A stretch of DNA of 64,000 nt from the IMG/VR virus record IMGVR_UViG_3300035670_013168, positions 1 through 64,000 of that record, one strand, 5' to 3'. Of this stretch, positions 38,486 to 46,801 are shown piece by piece. Both the position numbers and the translations under genes were made by a program. The notes beneath the pieces are model-generated. The model saw nothing but the letters and a program-made list of their open reading frames with translations. It had not been told where the DNA came from and searched no databases. Each line of letters opens with the position of its first letter. Position 1 is the first letter of the stretch. Origin of the DNA: a virus.

Positions 38486-39229
38486 TTAGAACATCCCTCC
38501 CATGCCACCGTCATCATTCGTGAGACGCTTATAGTGCTTTCGTATTGAGGACATTGCAACTGATAGCCGCTTAGAGGAAAGTCCTGAAATGTCCCTCACG
38601 TATATGAGCACAGCGCGCTTGTTTAGAAAGTCTAGGTCGTCGATCTTGTCAAAGACTGTAATTATTGCCCTTATGCATGTGAGCTCAGTCTCGCTGGTGA
38701 CAGACTTTTCAATCTCTCTAAGCATTGACTGTATCTCACTTCGAGCATTTCTATTGATCAGCACCTCGTCAGGGGCCGGAGCGACATCATACGACTCTAT
38801 TGCATGAAGCTGCTCCCTGGTGAGGCTCTCAGGAGCGTCAATAGATATGTGACGCTTATTCTGCTTCTGGTGCTTCCTGGATCGAATAATGAGCCAGTTC
38901 TTTGCCACAACGTTAAAGTAAGAGAACGCCTTTGTGCCCTTGTCAGGGGACCACTTATTGAGCGACTCATACAGGAATGAAACGCAGTCAGACTTTAGCT
39001 CCTCAAATGTGTCGTGCTGAGTCTTAAATCCGTAGACCAAGATGAGATTTTCAACGAGTGAGTCGAATGCAGGTTGAATTTGCTGCAGGTACAGGGCACG
39101 CTTATCGTCATCACACGATGCCACCTGAAACCTTGTTATCGCTTCCTGTGTGACATCTGTGAAGTACATCGATGTCGATGGTGACTCACCTGGGCGTCGC
39201 TTGATTCTCTTCTTAACTCTCTTGATCAT
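38486..39229 (-). CDS. Late sigma factor, T4 gp55 type
   Basis: About 247 residues. The ATG at 39229 is preferred because GAGAGG lies six bases upstream; an earlier ATG at 39262 has no ribosome binding site. The N-terminus is very basic (IKRVKKRIKRR). The core has sigma-70 region 2 features: FEELKSDCVSFLYESLNKW, then KGTKAFSYFNVVAKNWLI, then KHQKQNKRHISID. There is no recognisable region 4, as in T4 gp55, which directs late transcription with the sliding clamp. The last residues (GGMGGMF) are hydrophobic, in the place where T4 gp55 carries its clamp-binding tail, but the similarity is only positional. Confidence 0.82.
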   Translation of the reverse strand: MIKRVKKRIKRRPGESPSTSMYFTDVTQEAITRFQVASCDDDKRALYLQQIQPAFDSLVENLILVYGFKTQHDTFEELKSDCVSFLYESLNKWSPDKGTKAFSYFNVVAKNWLIIRSRKHQKQNKRHISIDAPESLTREQLHAIESYDVAPAPDEVLINRNARSEIQSMLREIEKSVTSETELTCIRAIITVFDKIDDLDFLNKRAVLIYVRDISGLSSKRLSVAMSSIRKHYKRLTNDDGGMGGMF

Positions 39230-39530
39230 CAGAGGCCTCTCCGTCCTCGACCGCCCTGTCATCTATTGAGGCAAAACGATTTGCAATTAGCAAAAGCGTG
39301 TCCCTTGTTGCCTTTATGTCGTTGACAACTTGCCTGATTTGAGGACTATCGTAGAATATAGGTATCTCGAGCACCTTACTCATTGATCGATACCTCTCAT
39401 CAAGGGCATCAAGAGACTGCTCAATCGCGTCCTCTATCCTGAGGATTATGCGTGCGAACTTGTAGACGTAGTACAAGCTCACTGCGAGGCACAGGAGTAG
39501 GAAGACAATTGTGATCAGCGCAAAGGTCAT
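39213..39530 (-). CDS. Small membrane-anchored hypothetical protein
   Basis: A 105-residue protein with one N-terminal membrane segment (residues about 3-22, ALITIVFLLLCLAVSLYYVY). Next comes an amphipathic helical region with RIEDAIEQSLDALDERYRS, then a conserved-looking patch with VLEIPIFYDSPQIRQVVNDI. The C-terminus is acidic. The predicted topology is N-out/C-in or N-in with the bulk in the cytoplasm. I recall similar proteins in marine T4-like phages but no assigned role. It overlaps the sigma factor gene downstream by 17 bases. Confidence 0.65.
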   Translation of the reverse strand: MTFALITIVFLLLCLAVSLYYVYKFARIILRIEDAIEQSLDALDERYRSMSKVLEIPIFYDSPQIRQVVNDIKATRDTLLLIANRFASIDDRAVEDGEASDDQES

Positions 39531-39531
39531 A

Positions 39532-40692
39532 TCATATAAAGCTTGCTAGCTTCTCATCGTACATCTTACAAATGGACGAGAAGCTGTAATCTTTTCTAAT
39601 TCTCTTTGCAGCCTCTGATGCTCGGTGCTTCGGCATCACTGACTTCTCATAGAACTTTCTCAGCTTCTTCTTGGCGTCGGCTTCGTGTGGGGCGGCCCAC
39701 CTTGTGCCCTTCATGAAGATCTTGTTGTCCACCCTGGAGTCGTGAATCTCAGACAGCGTGTAGTCTACAGAGACAAAGTCCTCCTTGAGGAAGTCGAGGT
39801 GGCCTGACCAACCCGTAGCTATGACTGGCACTCCTGCAGCAGCAGCCTCTAGCGTTGGAAGCCCATATCCCTCTCCCCTAGTAAGGGAGACAAGGGCCTT
39901 GACTGATGGGTGTCGCATGAGTGAAACCATCTCCCTGTCTGACATCTTGCCGTGAAGAAAATGGACTCTCGGATAGGGAGACTTCCTCGCCTCCTTCACG
40001 ATCTGTGACACAAAGCGCTCAGTGACAAGCCTATCAATTCTAGTTGTCTTTCCTGAGTTTGTCTTTAGAATGAGCCCTACATCCTCGTTATTCTTAAACT
40101 CCTCAAACATCCACTTGAGAGTGTAGAAGAGGTTCTTCCTGTCATTCTCCGGGTTGTTTCCTGTGAGCTGTCCGAACAAAAGGAAATTGAATGAGGTGCT
40201 GAAATTGTGAGGAAATTCCTCGATATTGTCGTTTAGGATCTCATCGTAGAATGACTCAGCAATAACAATGATTGGCACTCTTAGTAGGCCTGATGCCTCA
40301 AGTGTTCGCTTAGTGTGACTCGATGGGACAACGACAGCGGACATTCTATTGCATGCCTCGATCCACTCAGGGTTGCACCTGTCTGTCTCAACTGCAGCTG
40401 TCACTCCAATGTTGACTCTCGCGACTCGAGGATCCCACTCATTTGGAAGCTGCACCTGTAGTGAGAGATCAAACACAGAGACATTTTCCATATGACCTGT
40501 TCTCATCATTATCTTGCCAATGAGACCTTCCTCCTCGTTGGCGTCAATAATCCAAGGTGTGACACCCCACGGAAGTGTCTGAATCTTCACGTCCCAGTCT
40601 GGCTTCGAAATTGCCCACCTGGCAACCTGCCTTGCGTGGACTCCATAGCCTGAGCTGGTGAGAAATGGCCCTCTAAGTAGTACTCTCTTCAT
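39532..40692 (-). CDS. Glycosyltransferase, GT4/GT-B type
   Basis: A 386-residue GT-B enzyme. N-terminal Rossmann half begins KRVLLRGPFLTSSGYGVHAR. The donor-binding half has the GT4 signature VSLTRGEGYGLPTLEAAAAG then VPVIATGWSGHLDFL, with the two conserved Glu of the E-x7-E motif near residues 274 and 282. The acceptor and sugar donor are not predictable. It shares a TGATG junction with the next gene, also a GT4 enzyme, so the pair probably acts in sequence on one glycan. No membrane segment is present. Confidence 0.85.
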   Translation of the reverse strand: MKRVLLRGPFLTSSGYGVHARQVARWAISKPDWDVKIQTLPWGVTPWIIDANEEEGLIGKIMMRTGHMENVSVFDLSLQVQLPNEWDPRVARVNIGVTAAVETDRCNPEWIEACNRMSAVVVPSSHTKRTLEASGLLRVPIIVIAESFYDEILNDNIEEFPHNFSTSFNFLLFGQLTGNNPENDRKNLFYTLKWMFEEFKNNEDVGLILKTNSGKTTRIDRLVTERFVSQIVKEARKSPYPRVHFLHGKMSDREMVSLMRHPSVKALVSLTRGEGYGLPTLEAAAAGVPVIATGWSGHLDFLKEDFVSVDYTLSEIHDSRVDNKIFMKGTRWAAPHEADAKKKLRKFYEKSVMPKHRASEAAKRIRKDYSFSSICKMYDEKLASFI

Positions 40693-41939
40693 CAGTGCTC
40701 CGTAATTCTCCAGGTGGACTTATTGCTACGCCAATTCTCTGTGAGATCAGTTAGCGTAGCGTCCCAGTCGTCTATCGTCTTCTGTAAGCTGAACTCTGAG
40801 AGGGCGTAGCTTCTGGCTTTCTGTCCTAGTGCTTCACGCTCATTTGGGCTCATCTCGTACAGCTTCAGAATTGCATTTGCTGTGGTCTCTGCAGAGCAGT
40901 AGTCCTCGTAGATATAAGGCACCTGCTGTGATCCCACCAGGGACTGCATCTCAACAGGAAGGGCGACGCCGTTCTCAGTTCCATCTCGGTGATCAACCAC
41001 CTGTCGCGTGAGTCCGCCTGTCTTGAGGGCGACGATTGGCTTGCCGCACTGCATTGCCTCTAGGGTTGCGAGGCCAAATCCCTCAGCATAGGAGATGTTG
41101 ATGCATGCGTCTGAGATGTTGTGCAGGACATTCATCTTTGCAAAGTCAATTCGCTCCGGAGAGAAGACGACTGTATCCTGTATTCCCATCATCTCAGATG
41201 TCGCGTAGAGGTTTGGCCCCTCCTGATCGTCCGGCTGTGTGTGCATGAGGAGGCACACGTCTTTCTTGCCGTACTTCTCCTGGACCTTTTGCGTGAAGAG
41301 CTGCCAGGCCCAGAGGATGTCATTGGGGCGCTTTCTCTTAGCGTTCCTATTGACCCAGAAGAGGACGAACTGGTCCTTGCGTGGCTCACCTAGCACCTGC
41401 ACTTTAAGACGCTTCACCTCATCCTTGTTTGGAATTTGGTGGAATATCTCCTCTGGAAGAGCGTGAGGAATGAAGTTCGTCTTTCCTGGACACATGTCCT
41501 TGACGTAGCTGTAGGTCGCGTGCGAGTGGCAGTTGATCAGGTCAGTTGAGTCGTATAGGACCTGATTGAACTTTGGAACAGGAAGATTGTCCCACACATG
41601 CCAGTATGCAATTGGGCAGATCTGGTGAATCTCGTCCTCCATCTCCCACACCCAGATGAAGAACCTTGGATCAGTGAACAGAAGGAGGACGTCAGGGCGC
41701 TCAACGGCAAGAGTCTGCCTGAGCATATCAGGGGTGCCAAATCCATCGACAGGCTTGATGATGAAGTCATCGCTGAGACGAACGACGTCGTAGTTCGTGT
41801 GCTTGATGGCTGCACCAAACTGGCGCACCGACCACTTGCCCTTCTTGATCAGACCGTCTATCAGGTATCTGCTCTGGCAGCCGACTCCGGATGTGGAGAG
41901 GGCGTGGTCGGATAGCATTAGGATCTTCTTCTTGGCCAT
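40692..41939 (-). CDS. Glycosyltransferase, GT4/GT-B type
   Basis: A 415-residue enzyme. The N-terminus AKKKILMLSDHALSTSGVGC is the glycine-rich start of the acceptor domain. The donor half contains NISYAEGFGLATLEAMQCGK then PIVALKTGGLTRQV, with the EGFGLxxLEAM motif. A segment with FVLFWVNRNAKRKRPNDIL is the linker strand and helix typical of this clan. It is upstream of the second GT4 gene (stop and start overlap) and follows a 65-base gap with no strong promoter. TAGGAGTGGAG precedes the ATG. The glycan target is unknown. Confidence 0.85.
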   Translation of the reverse strand: MAKKKILMLSDHALSTSGVGCQSRYLIDGLIKKGKWSVRQFGAAIKHTNYDVVRLSDDFIIKPVDGFGTPDMLRQTLAVERPDVLLLFTDPRFFIWVWEMEDEIHQICPIAYWHVWDNLPVPKFNQVLYDSTDLINCHSHATYSYVKDMCPGKTNFIPHALPEEIFHQIPNKDEVKRLKVQVLGEPRKDQFVLFWVNRNAKRKRPNDILWAWQLFTQKVQEKYGKKDVCLLMHTQPDDQEGPNLYATSEMMGIQDTVVFSPERIDFAKMNVLHNISDACINISYAEGFGLATLEAMQCGKPIVALKTGGLTRQVVDHRDGTENGVALPVEMQSLVGSQQVPYIYEDYCSAETTANAILKLYEMSPNEREALGQKARSYALSEFSLQKTIDDWDATLTDLTENWRSNKSTWRITEH

Positions 41940-42004
41940 CTAAACTCCACTCCTAGGTAACCATGGAAAACTAACTTGGATGTCACAGAAGTAAACGTGG
42001 TGTC

Positions 42005-42859
42005 TCAGGGACAGTGCTTTGTGCCCTTGTAGGGACAAAAACCACAGGAGTCGCGATTCTTCAGGAACATGCCCTTTCGGACTGAGGACACCATACTGCG
42101 CACAATCTTGTTTGCCTTCTCGATTGATCCTGGGCCAACTGACACGGGCACAAGCTCGCAGATCTTGCCTGGTTTCGCGGCGCGCTTGAGGAGAATGAAG
42201 CCACAGCGTATGTCCTTGAGGGGTACACCGTGCTTCTTGGCCCAGAAGTGCTTGTAGAGGATGAGCTGAGCGGTCATTAGAATGTCCTGCTTCTTCTCGC
42301 GCTTCCAGCCATATGACTGCGCTGTCTTCCAGTCAATGATCCAGTAGATGTGTCCATCGCCCTTCTTGTTTGGAACCTTTAGAACACCGTCCACGAATCC
42401 CTTGAACTTGACGCCGAGGTCATCGATGTCCTCGTAGAGATCCTCCTCCGCCTTGAAGATCTCCCATCCTGGAAACTCCTCATCGAGGAATCCTAGGACA
42501 TCATCCCACATCTCATTGGCCCACTTTGACCACGTCTCAAAAGGAGCGTGCTTGTACCACCCAGGCTGGCGTGCGATCCACTCAGGGTCGTCAAAGTTGC
42601 ACTTGTCCCACTCAGACTTGAAAGCAGTTATGAGCTCCTCCCTATTCACCTGCTTTGTCTCAATGAGCGACTCACATCCGGCGTGGACAGCAGTTCCAAA
42701 AGGGAGGAAGGGAGACGGCTCGCCCATCTCAATCTTATCAATGTGCATCAGCTTGTGACGGTAGGAGCACTCCTTCCAACACTTCACCTCCGAGAAGGAG
42801 ATGTGTGGCTTGCCGGTTGGTAGTAGTGGTAGAGATACTTTTTCAGTCTGTTCTGTCAT
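42005..42859 (-). CDS. Cas4/RecB-like PD-(D/E)XK nuclease with Fe-S cluster
   Basis: A 284-residue nuclease. SFSEVKCWKECSYRHKL (21-37) opens it, H59 lies in FGTAVHAG, and the active site is GFVDGV (D157) and IIDWKT (D176, K178), followed by QLILYKHFW. Cysteines at 27/31 and at 272, 275, 283 (CGFC and C at the end) fit the Fe-S cluster of Cas4 and AddB nucleases. It lies between an epimerase and a glycosyltransferase, apart from other recombination genes. A role in end processing or in degrading host DNA is inferred. It has its own good promoter (42866-42894). Confidence 0.88.
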   Translation of the reverse strand: MTEQTEKVSLPLLPTGKPHISFSEVKCWKECSYRHKLMHIDKIEMGEPSPFLPFGTAVHAGCESLIETKQVNREELITAFKSEWDKCNFDDPEWIARQPGWYKHAPFETWSKWANEMWDDVLGFLDEEFPGWEIFKAEEDLYEDIDDLGVKFKGFVDGVLKVPNKKGDGHIYWIIDWKTAQSYGWKREKKQDILMTAQLILYKHFWAKKHGVPLKDIRCGFILLKRAAKPGKICELVPVSVGPGSIEKANKIVRSMVSSVRKGMFLKNRDSCGFCPYKGTKHCP

Positions 42860-42865
42860 GTCCTG

Positions 42866-42894
42866 ATTATAGACACGACAGAAGAGATCTTCAA
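42866..42894 (-). promoter_or_regulatory. Sigma-70-like promoter for the nuclease gene
   Basis: On the minus strand: TTGAAG, 17 bases, TATAAT. The -10 box is a perfect match, and the expected start of transcription falls at or within a base or two of the ATG at 42859, so the mRNA would be leaderless. The whole element fits in the 42-base gap after the epimerase stop. Confidence 0.5.
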
Positions 42895-42901
42895 AATATT
42901 C

Positions 42902-43780
42902 TCACTGTTTAAGATCACGGAGGAAGCCAGAAACATAGTCTTCAAGTCTTATTCTAGGCGACCAACCTGTCTCAGCTGATGTCTTAGAGATGTCTGCCAG
43001 CGTCACTCTTGCTTCTCCTGAGCGTGCTGGGATATAGGTTATCTCGTTGGGATTAAAAAGTTTCGCAAGCTCATTGATGGAGTAATTTCTACCGGTTCCA
43101 AGATTGTAGACTTCGCCTCTGTGATCGCCTTGAGAAAGAGTGTATAGTCCTCGTACGATGTCAGTCACATGTATAAAGTCACGACGTTGCTCGCCGTCTC
43201 CTGTGACAGTGAGAGGTGCGGCCGCCTTCTTTTGTCTCTCAAAGATTCCGACAACAGTTGCATAGGGTCCTACAATAGGCTGCCTCACACCATACACGTT
43301 AAAGAACCTCGATACCGCCGTGTTCATTGAGTAAACGCTCGAGTACATCTCACAGAGCTGTTCACCTGTGTACTTTGCGTACGCGTATGGATTGAGCATT
43401 GGGCCTGCATAGGCAGAGCTGCTTCCTGCGTACACAACATTTGCGCCGAGGCGTCGAGCATACTCTAGAACATTGGCAGTGCCATGAACATTCGTTGAGA
43501 GACAAGTAAGAGGATCAGTAAAGCTGGGCTGGATCCTAGAGAACCCGGCAATATGGAACACAGTGTCGAACTTGCTATCTGCGTACTTGTAAGTGTTGAT
43601 GTGCTGGATGTCATCAATCCAGTACTCAACACCCTCTCTCATATTGCTGCGAGATGAGCTCTCTGACGATAGATTGTCCATCACAGTCACTTCGAACTGT
43701 TCGCCCTCACTCAGGAGTAGATCTACCATGTGCGAGCCGATAAACCCTAGTCCGCCTGTTACTAGTACTCTCTTCTTCAT
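42902..43780 (-). CDS. NAD-dependent nucleotide-sugar epimerase/dehydratase
   Basis: A 292-residue extended SDR enzyme. NAD-binding VTGGLGFIGSHMVDLL is at residues 6-21, the active-site SSSAYAG lies near 119-125, and the catalytic YAYAK (Y-x3-K) near 133-137. The family includes UDP-glucose/UDP-GlcNAc 4-epimerase and dTDP-glucose dehydratase; the sequence alone does not choose between them. It follows the nucleotide-sugar dehydrogenase (ATGA overlap, 43777-43780), so the two may act on related UDP- or GDP-sugars. Cytoplasmic; no signal peptide. Confidence 0.85.
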   Translation of the reverse strand: MKKRVLVTGGLGFIGSHMVDLLLSEGEQFEVTVMDNLSSESSSRSNMREGVEYWIDDIQHINTYKYADSKFDTVFHIAGFSRIQPSFTDPLTCLSTNVHGTANVLEYARRLGANVVYAGSSSAYAGPMLNPYAYAKYTGEQLCEMYSSVYSMNTAVSRFFNVYGVRQPIVGPYATVVGIFERQKKAAAPLTVTGDGEQRRDFIHVTDIVRGLYTLSQGDHRGEVYNLGTGRNYSINELAKLFNPNEITYIPARSGEARVTLADISKTSAETGWSPRIRLEDYVSGFLRDLKQ

Positions 43781-44739
43781 GATAATTTCTCCTTCTTCGA
43801 TGAAACAGCTCTTCCCACTTGACGCTCCCAGTCTCTATCATCGGGGCCTCTTACCTCGAGATTCTTTCTCCAGGCAGCCTCTAGAACCATAGGATCAACT
43901 CCATGCGTCCTGGCCAGACACATCATTGCGTTAATGTCCTTGGGAAAGCAGTGACCTCCATAACCACGTTTGCCATCAGGACCAGGAACTGCCCAGTGAC
44001 TTTCTCCTAGACGGAGATCATACTTGGCATACTCAACGACCTTATCATAGTCAATATCTAGCCCGGACTTATCTAGTGACTCGCACACCTGTGCCATCTC
44101 ATTGGCAAAAGCAACCTTGACAGTGAGAAAGTTGTTGGTGATATACTTGACCATCTCGGCAGTTGTGGAGGAAGTCTTGATAATTGGTACCTTTGGAAAT
44201 ACAGACTGAAAGACTTGCTTCACTTGATTGATCCACGGGCTCGGACCACCTAGGATAATTCTGTTTTGTCCCCGCATATCATTCAGAGCATTTGCTTCTG
44301 TCAAGAACTCGGGATTGAAAATGACGTGCAGTCCTTGAGAACAATACTTCTTATTCCACGTCTCTGTTGAGCCTGGTGGAATTGTCGACTTCACAACAGC
44401 CACCCTCTCACCAGGAACAGATGCTAGTTCAGATAGCACACTTTCAACAATTGATAGATCGGATGATCCATCTTCGTACATTGGTGTAGGCACACAGACA
44501 AAGTACACCTTCGTAAAGTCACTCATGCTCTCAGCTGCACGTACTAATTCAGCAATACTGTCAGGAGTGAAGAAACTATCAGGTCTGTTTGGATTGTCAC
44601 TTTTTAGCGCAAATATCCTGATTCCTCCTGGAGCCAGTTTCATTGCCTTGTCATAGACATAAACAGCTGTTCTTCTCTCGGAGAAAACTGTCGTTAGTGA
44701 ACCACCTACAAATCCCTGACCTATCACTGCAATAGACAT
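43777..44739 (-). CDS. UDP-glucose/GDP-mannose-type nucleotide-sugar dehydrogenase (short form)
   Basis: About 320 residues starting MSIAVIGQGFVGGSL. The ATG at 44739 has GAGGTTGAG directly upstream and lies 7 bases after the gmd stop; a longer start at 44769 would run into gmd. Visible features are the Rossmann motif, NPEFLTEANA (E145), KYITNNFLTVKVAFANE with catalytic Lys/Asn, and GYGGHCFPKD with C264. These make NAD-dependent oxidation of a nucleotide sugar to a uronic acid likely. Bacterial members are about 430 residues with a C-terminal second nucleotide domain; here it stops after the first plus linker. Substrate UDP-Glc, UDP-HexNAc or GDP-Man is open. Confidence 0.85.
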   Translation of the reverse strand: MSIAVIGQGFVGGSLTTVFSERRTAVYVYDKAMKLAPGGIRIFALKSDNPNRPDSFFTPDSIAELVRAAESMSDFTKVYFVCVPTPMYEDGSSDLSIVESVLSELASVPGERVAVVKSTIPPGSTETWNKKYCSQGLHVIFNPEFLTEANALNDMRGQNRIILGGPSPWINQVKQVFQSVFPKVPIIKTSSTTAEMVKYITNNFLTVKVAFANEMAQVCESLDKSGLDIDYDKVVEYAKYDLRLGESHWAVPGPDGKRGYGGHCFPKDINAMMCLARTHGVDPMVLEAAWRKNLEVRGPDDRDWERQVGRAVSSKKEKLS

Positions 44740-44746
44740 CTCAACC

Positions 44747-45730
44747 TCACAGCTTGAGTGCCAAATCAAAATCTTCTCTATACATCATCTCGACAAGCTG
44801 CTCAAAGTTGACCTTTGGCTTCCAGCCTAGCACGCTTCGAGCCTTTGATGAGTCACCCTCGAGGTGAGGCACCTCATGTGGCCTAAAGAGGCGCGGATTA
44901 ATTCGAACATGGTCCTCAACCTTGAGACCTGCAATCTCAAATGTCTTATCGAGAAACTCCTGTACTGTGTGTGTCTCTCCAGTTGCAATTACATAGTCAT
45001 CAGGAGTTCTCTGCTGAAGCATCAGCCACATCGCCTCAACATAGTCACCTGCAAAGCCCCAATCCCTCTTGGCGTCCAGGTTCCCGAGCTCGAGGATGCT
45101 CTGGCGCCCCAGCTTGATGTTGGCCGCGGCCATCGTAATCTTGCGGGTGACGAAGGTCTCACCGCGGAGGGGCGACTCGTGGTTGAACAGGATGCCCGAG
45201 GAGGCGTGCATTCCGTAGCCCAGCCGGTAGTTTCTGACGAGACCGTGCGAGAAGAGCTTGGCACAGGCATAGGGGGAGGCCGGGGTCATTCGGGTCTCCT
45301 CGTTCTGGGGTACCTCGGGATTGTCCCCGTACATCTCGGAGGAGCTTGCCTGGTAGAAACGGGCCCCCTTACCCTTCACATCTCTGAGAAGGCGGATGGC
45401 CTCGAGCAGGCGCAGGGTTCCAACCGCCACGGCATCAACCGTCTCCTCCGGCACCTCGAAGGACACCTTGACGTGCGACTGGGCGCCCAGGTTATAGACC
45501 TCGTCAGGCTCGAGCTCGAGGACAAGGCGATTGAGGCCTGGTCCGTCGTGCAGGTTGCCATAGTGGAGGTGGAAGTTGGGATGGTCAAAAAACTCATTGA
45601 CCCGGTCCGTGTTGATGAGGGACGTGCGGCGCTTGACGCCGTGAACCTCATAGCCCTTATCTAGTAGAAGACGGGTCAGGTAGGCTCCATCCTGCCCTGT
45701 CACACCGGTTATCAGAGCCCTCTTGCTCAC
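44747..45730 (-). CDS. gmd: GDP-mannose 4,6-dehydratase
   Basis: A 327-residue extended SDR with the hallmarks of Gmd: [19 protein letters not shown] at the NAD site, [38 protein letters not shown], and YACAK as Y-x3-K. It converts GDP-D-mannose to GDP-4-keto-6-deoxy-D-mannose, the first step to GDP-L-fucose. The next step (fcl) is the gene directly upstream, overlapping by GTGA. The 5' two thirds (45,060-45,730) are GC-rich with a codon use unlike neighbours, while the 3' third is not; see findings. GTG start at 45730. Confidence 0.95.
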   Translation of the reverse strand: MSKRALITGVTGQDGAYLTRLLLDKGYEVHGVKRRTSLINTDRVNEFFDHPNFHLHYGNLHDGPGLNRLVLELEPDEVYNLGAQSHVKVSFEVPEETVDAVAVGTLRLLEAIRLLRDVKGKGARFYQASSSEMYGDNPEVPQNEETRMTPASPYACAKLFSHGLVRNYRLGYGMHASSGILFNHESPLRGETFVTRKITMAAANIKLGRQSILELGNLDAKRDWGFAGDYVEAMWLMLQQRTPDDYVIATGETHTVQEFLDKTFEIAGLKVEDHVRINPRLFRPHEVPHLEGDSSKARSVLGWKPKVNFEQLVEMMYREDFDLALKL

Positions 45731-46719
45731 TCCACACCTCTCACATTGGGATATTGTAGCATGAACCAGTCGGATGTTTCCCTTATTGCAATATCGAAAG
45801 GTGTGTAGTCCTCTTCCTGCCAGGAGGTGAGATCGAAGAGGCGCCGATTGGATGACGGTTTCCGGTGCTGTCCCATCGGCTTGGTGGTGTCATAGGATAT
45901 CTGTCCCTCATACCCCAGAGCGTCACGCAGGGTCTCTGCGACCTCGCGGATGGATCTCTCCTCGGTGCAGCCGATGTTGAGGGGCAGGTCATCGTCATAC
46001 TCATCCGCGACAACCTTGAGGATGCGCGCGGCGTCTGGGGCATAGGTGAATTCCCTCAGGGGGGAGCCATCGCCCCACACCGTCACGCTGGGGGCACCTG
46101 AGAGCTTGGCCTCCCAGATGCGCCTCATTAGGGCCGGAATAACATGCCCGTCCTCAAGGTGGAAGTTGTCGCCCGGGCCAAAGAGATTGTTTGGAATGAC
46201 TGTGATGTACGGGAGGCCTAATTGGGCGCGAATGGCACGGGTGTGCACGTCCAACATCCTCTTGGCATAGGCATACCCAAAATTGCTCGGATGCGGAGGG
46301 CCCAGGTGGAGCTGGTCCTCCGTCAGCGGCAGGGTCACGTAGGGAGTGTCGGGATAGACACAGGTCGAGAGGACTGATACTACCTTGGGCACCCGACTCC
46401 GGGAGCAGGCATCTAGCAGGTTCAGCCCCATCTGGGCGTTCTGGTGGAAGAAGGTTGCCAGGCGCTCGCTGTTCGCCTTGACCCCGCCAACGTAGGCCGC
46501 CAGGTGATAGACGGTGTCGAGCCCACTCGACCACGTGGGATTGGCATCAGGATTGCGGATATCGAATTGCTCAACATACTCCCTGACCGATGTCTCATCG
46601 GAAATATTGAGCTCGCGGCGGGATGGGGCCAGGACTTTGGAGCCGGTGCTCTCGAGATAGGAGCGCAGTGAGCTGCCCAGCATTCCTCCTGCACCGGTAA
46701 TTGTGATGAGGTCAGTCAT
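45727..46719 (-). CDS. fcl: GDP-L-fucose synthase
   Basis: A 330-residue [19 protein letters not shown] is the NAD motif, [19 protein letters not shown] and LSTCVYPD are typical of GDP-fucose synthases (WcaG), and YAYAKRM is the Y-x3-K catalytic motif. It performs epimerisation at C3/C5 and NADPH reduction at C4 of the Gmd product, giving GDP-L-fucose. The gene overlaps gmd (GTGA), so a two-gene fucose module. The whole gene is GC-rich relative to both sides. A promoter-like element and a palindrome lie just upstream. Consumer in this cassette: the GT11 enzyme at 50793. Confidence 0.95.
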   Translation of the reverse strand: MTDLITITGAGGMLGSSLRSYLESTGSKVLAPSRRELNISDETSVREYVEQFDIRNPDANPTWSSGLDTVYHLAAYVGGVKANSERLATFFHQNAQMGLNLLDACSRSRVPKVVSVLSTCVYPDTPYVTLPLTEDQLHLGPPHPSNFGYAYAKRMLDVHTRAIRAQLGLPYITVIPNNLFGPGDNFHLEDGHVIPALMRRIWEAKLSGAPSVTVWGDGSPLREFTYAPDAARILKVVADEYDDDLPLNIGCTEERSIREVAETLRDALGYEGQISYDTTKPMGQHRKPSSNRRLFDLTSWQEEDYTPFDIAIRETSDWFMLQYPNVRGVE

Positions 46720-46730
46720 AAAGTCATGCC

Positions 46731-46759
46731 ATTATAGTTGGGGTGTACACCCATGACAC
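46731..46759 (-). promoter_or_regulatory. Promoter-like element upstream of fcl
   Basis: On the minus strand: GTGTCA, 17 bases, TATAAT, with a predicted transcription start about 5 bases before the ATG at 46719. The -10 box is perfect. The spacer contains the 12-base palindrome at 46741-46752. It occurs in an 82-base gap between fcl and the FkbM-like methyltransferase gene. Confidence 0.4.
46741..46752. repeat. Palindrome in promoter spacer
   Basis: GGGTGTACACCC, a perfect 12-base palindrome placed between the -35-like and -10 boxes of the element above. This is where a repressor would bind, but the sequence alone does not show that. Confidence 0.4.
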
Positions 46760-46801
46760 TATCCTGGTTAGGCAATCACTAGCTCTGCGGCTGCTGTGTC
46801 T

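Noticed and set aside
44864-45664. Open frame of 266 codons on the plus strand opposite gmd
   Set aside because: It is antisense in the GC-rich part of gmd, where stop codons are rare. The minus-strand product is an unambiguous Gmd.
46154-46534. Extra minus-strand frame inside fcl
   Set aside because: A shadow of the GC-rich fcl gene in another frame; Pro/Arg-rich with no ribosome binding site.
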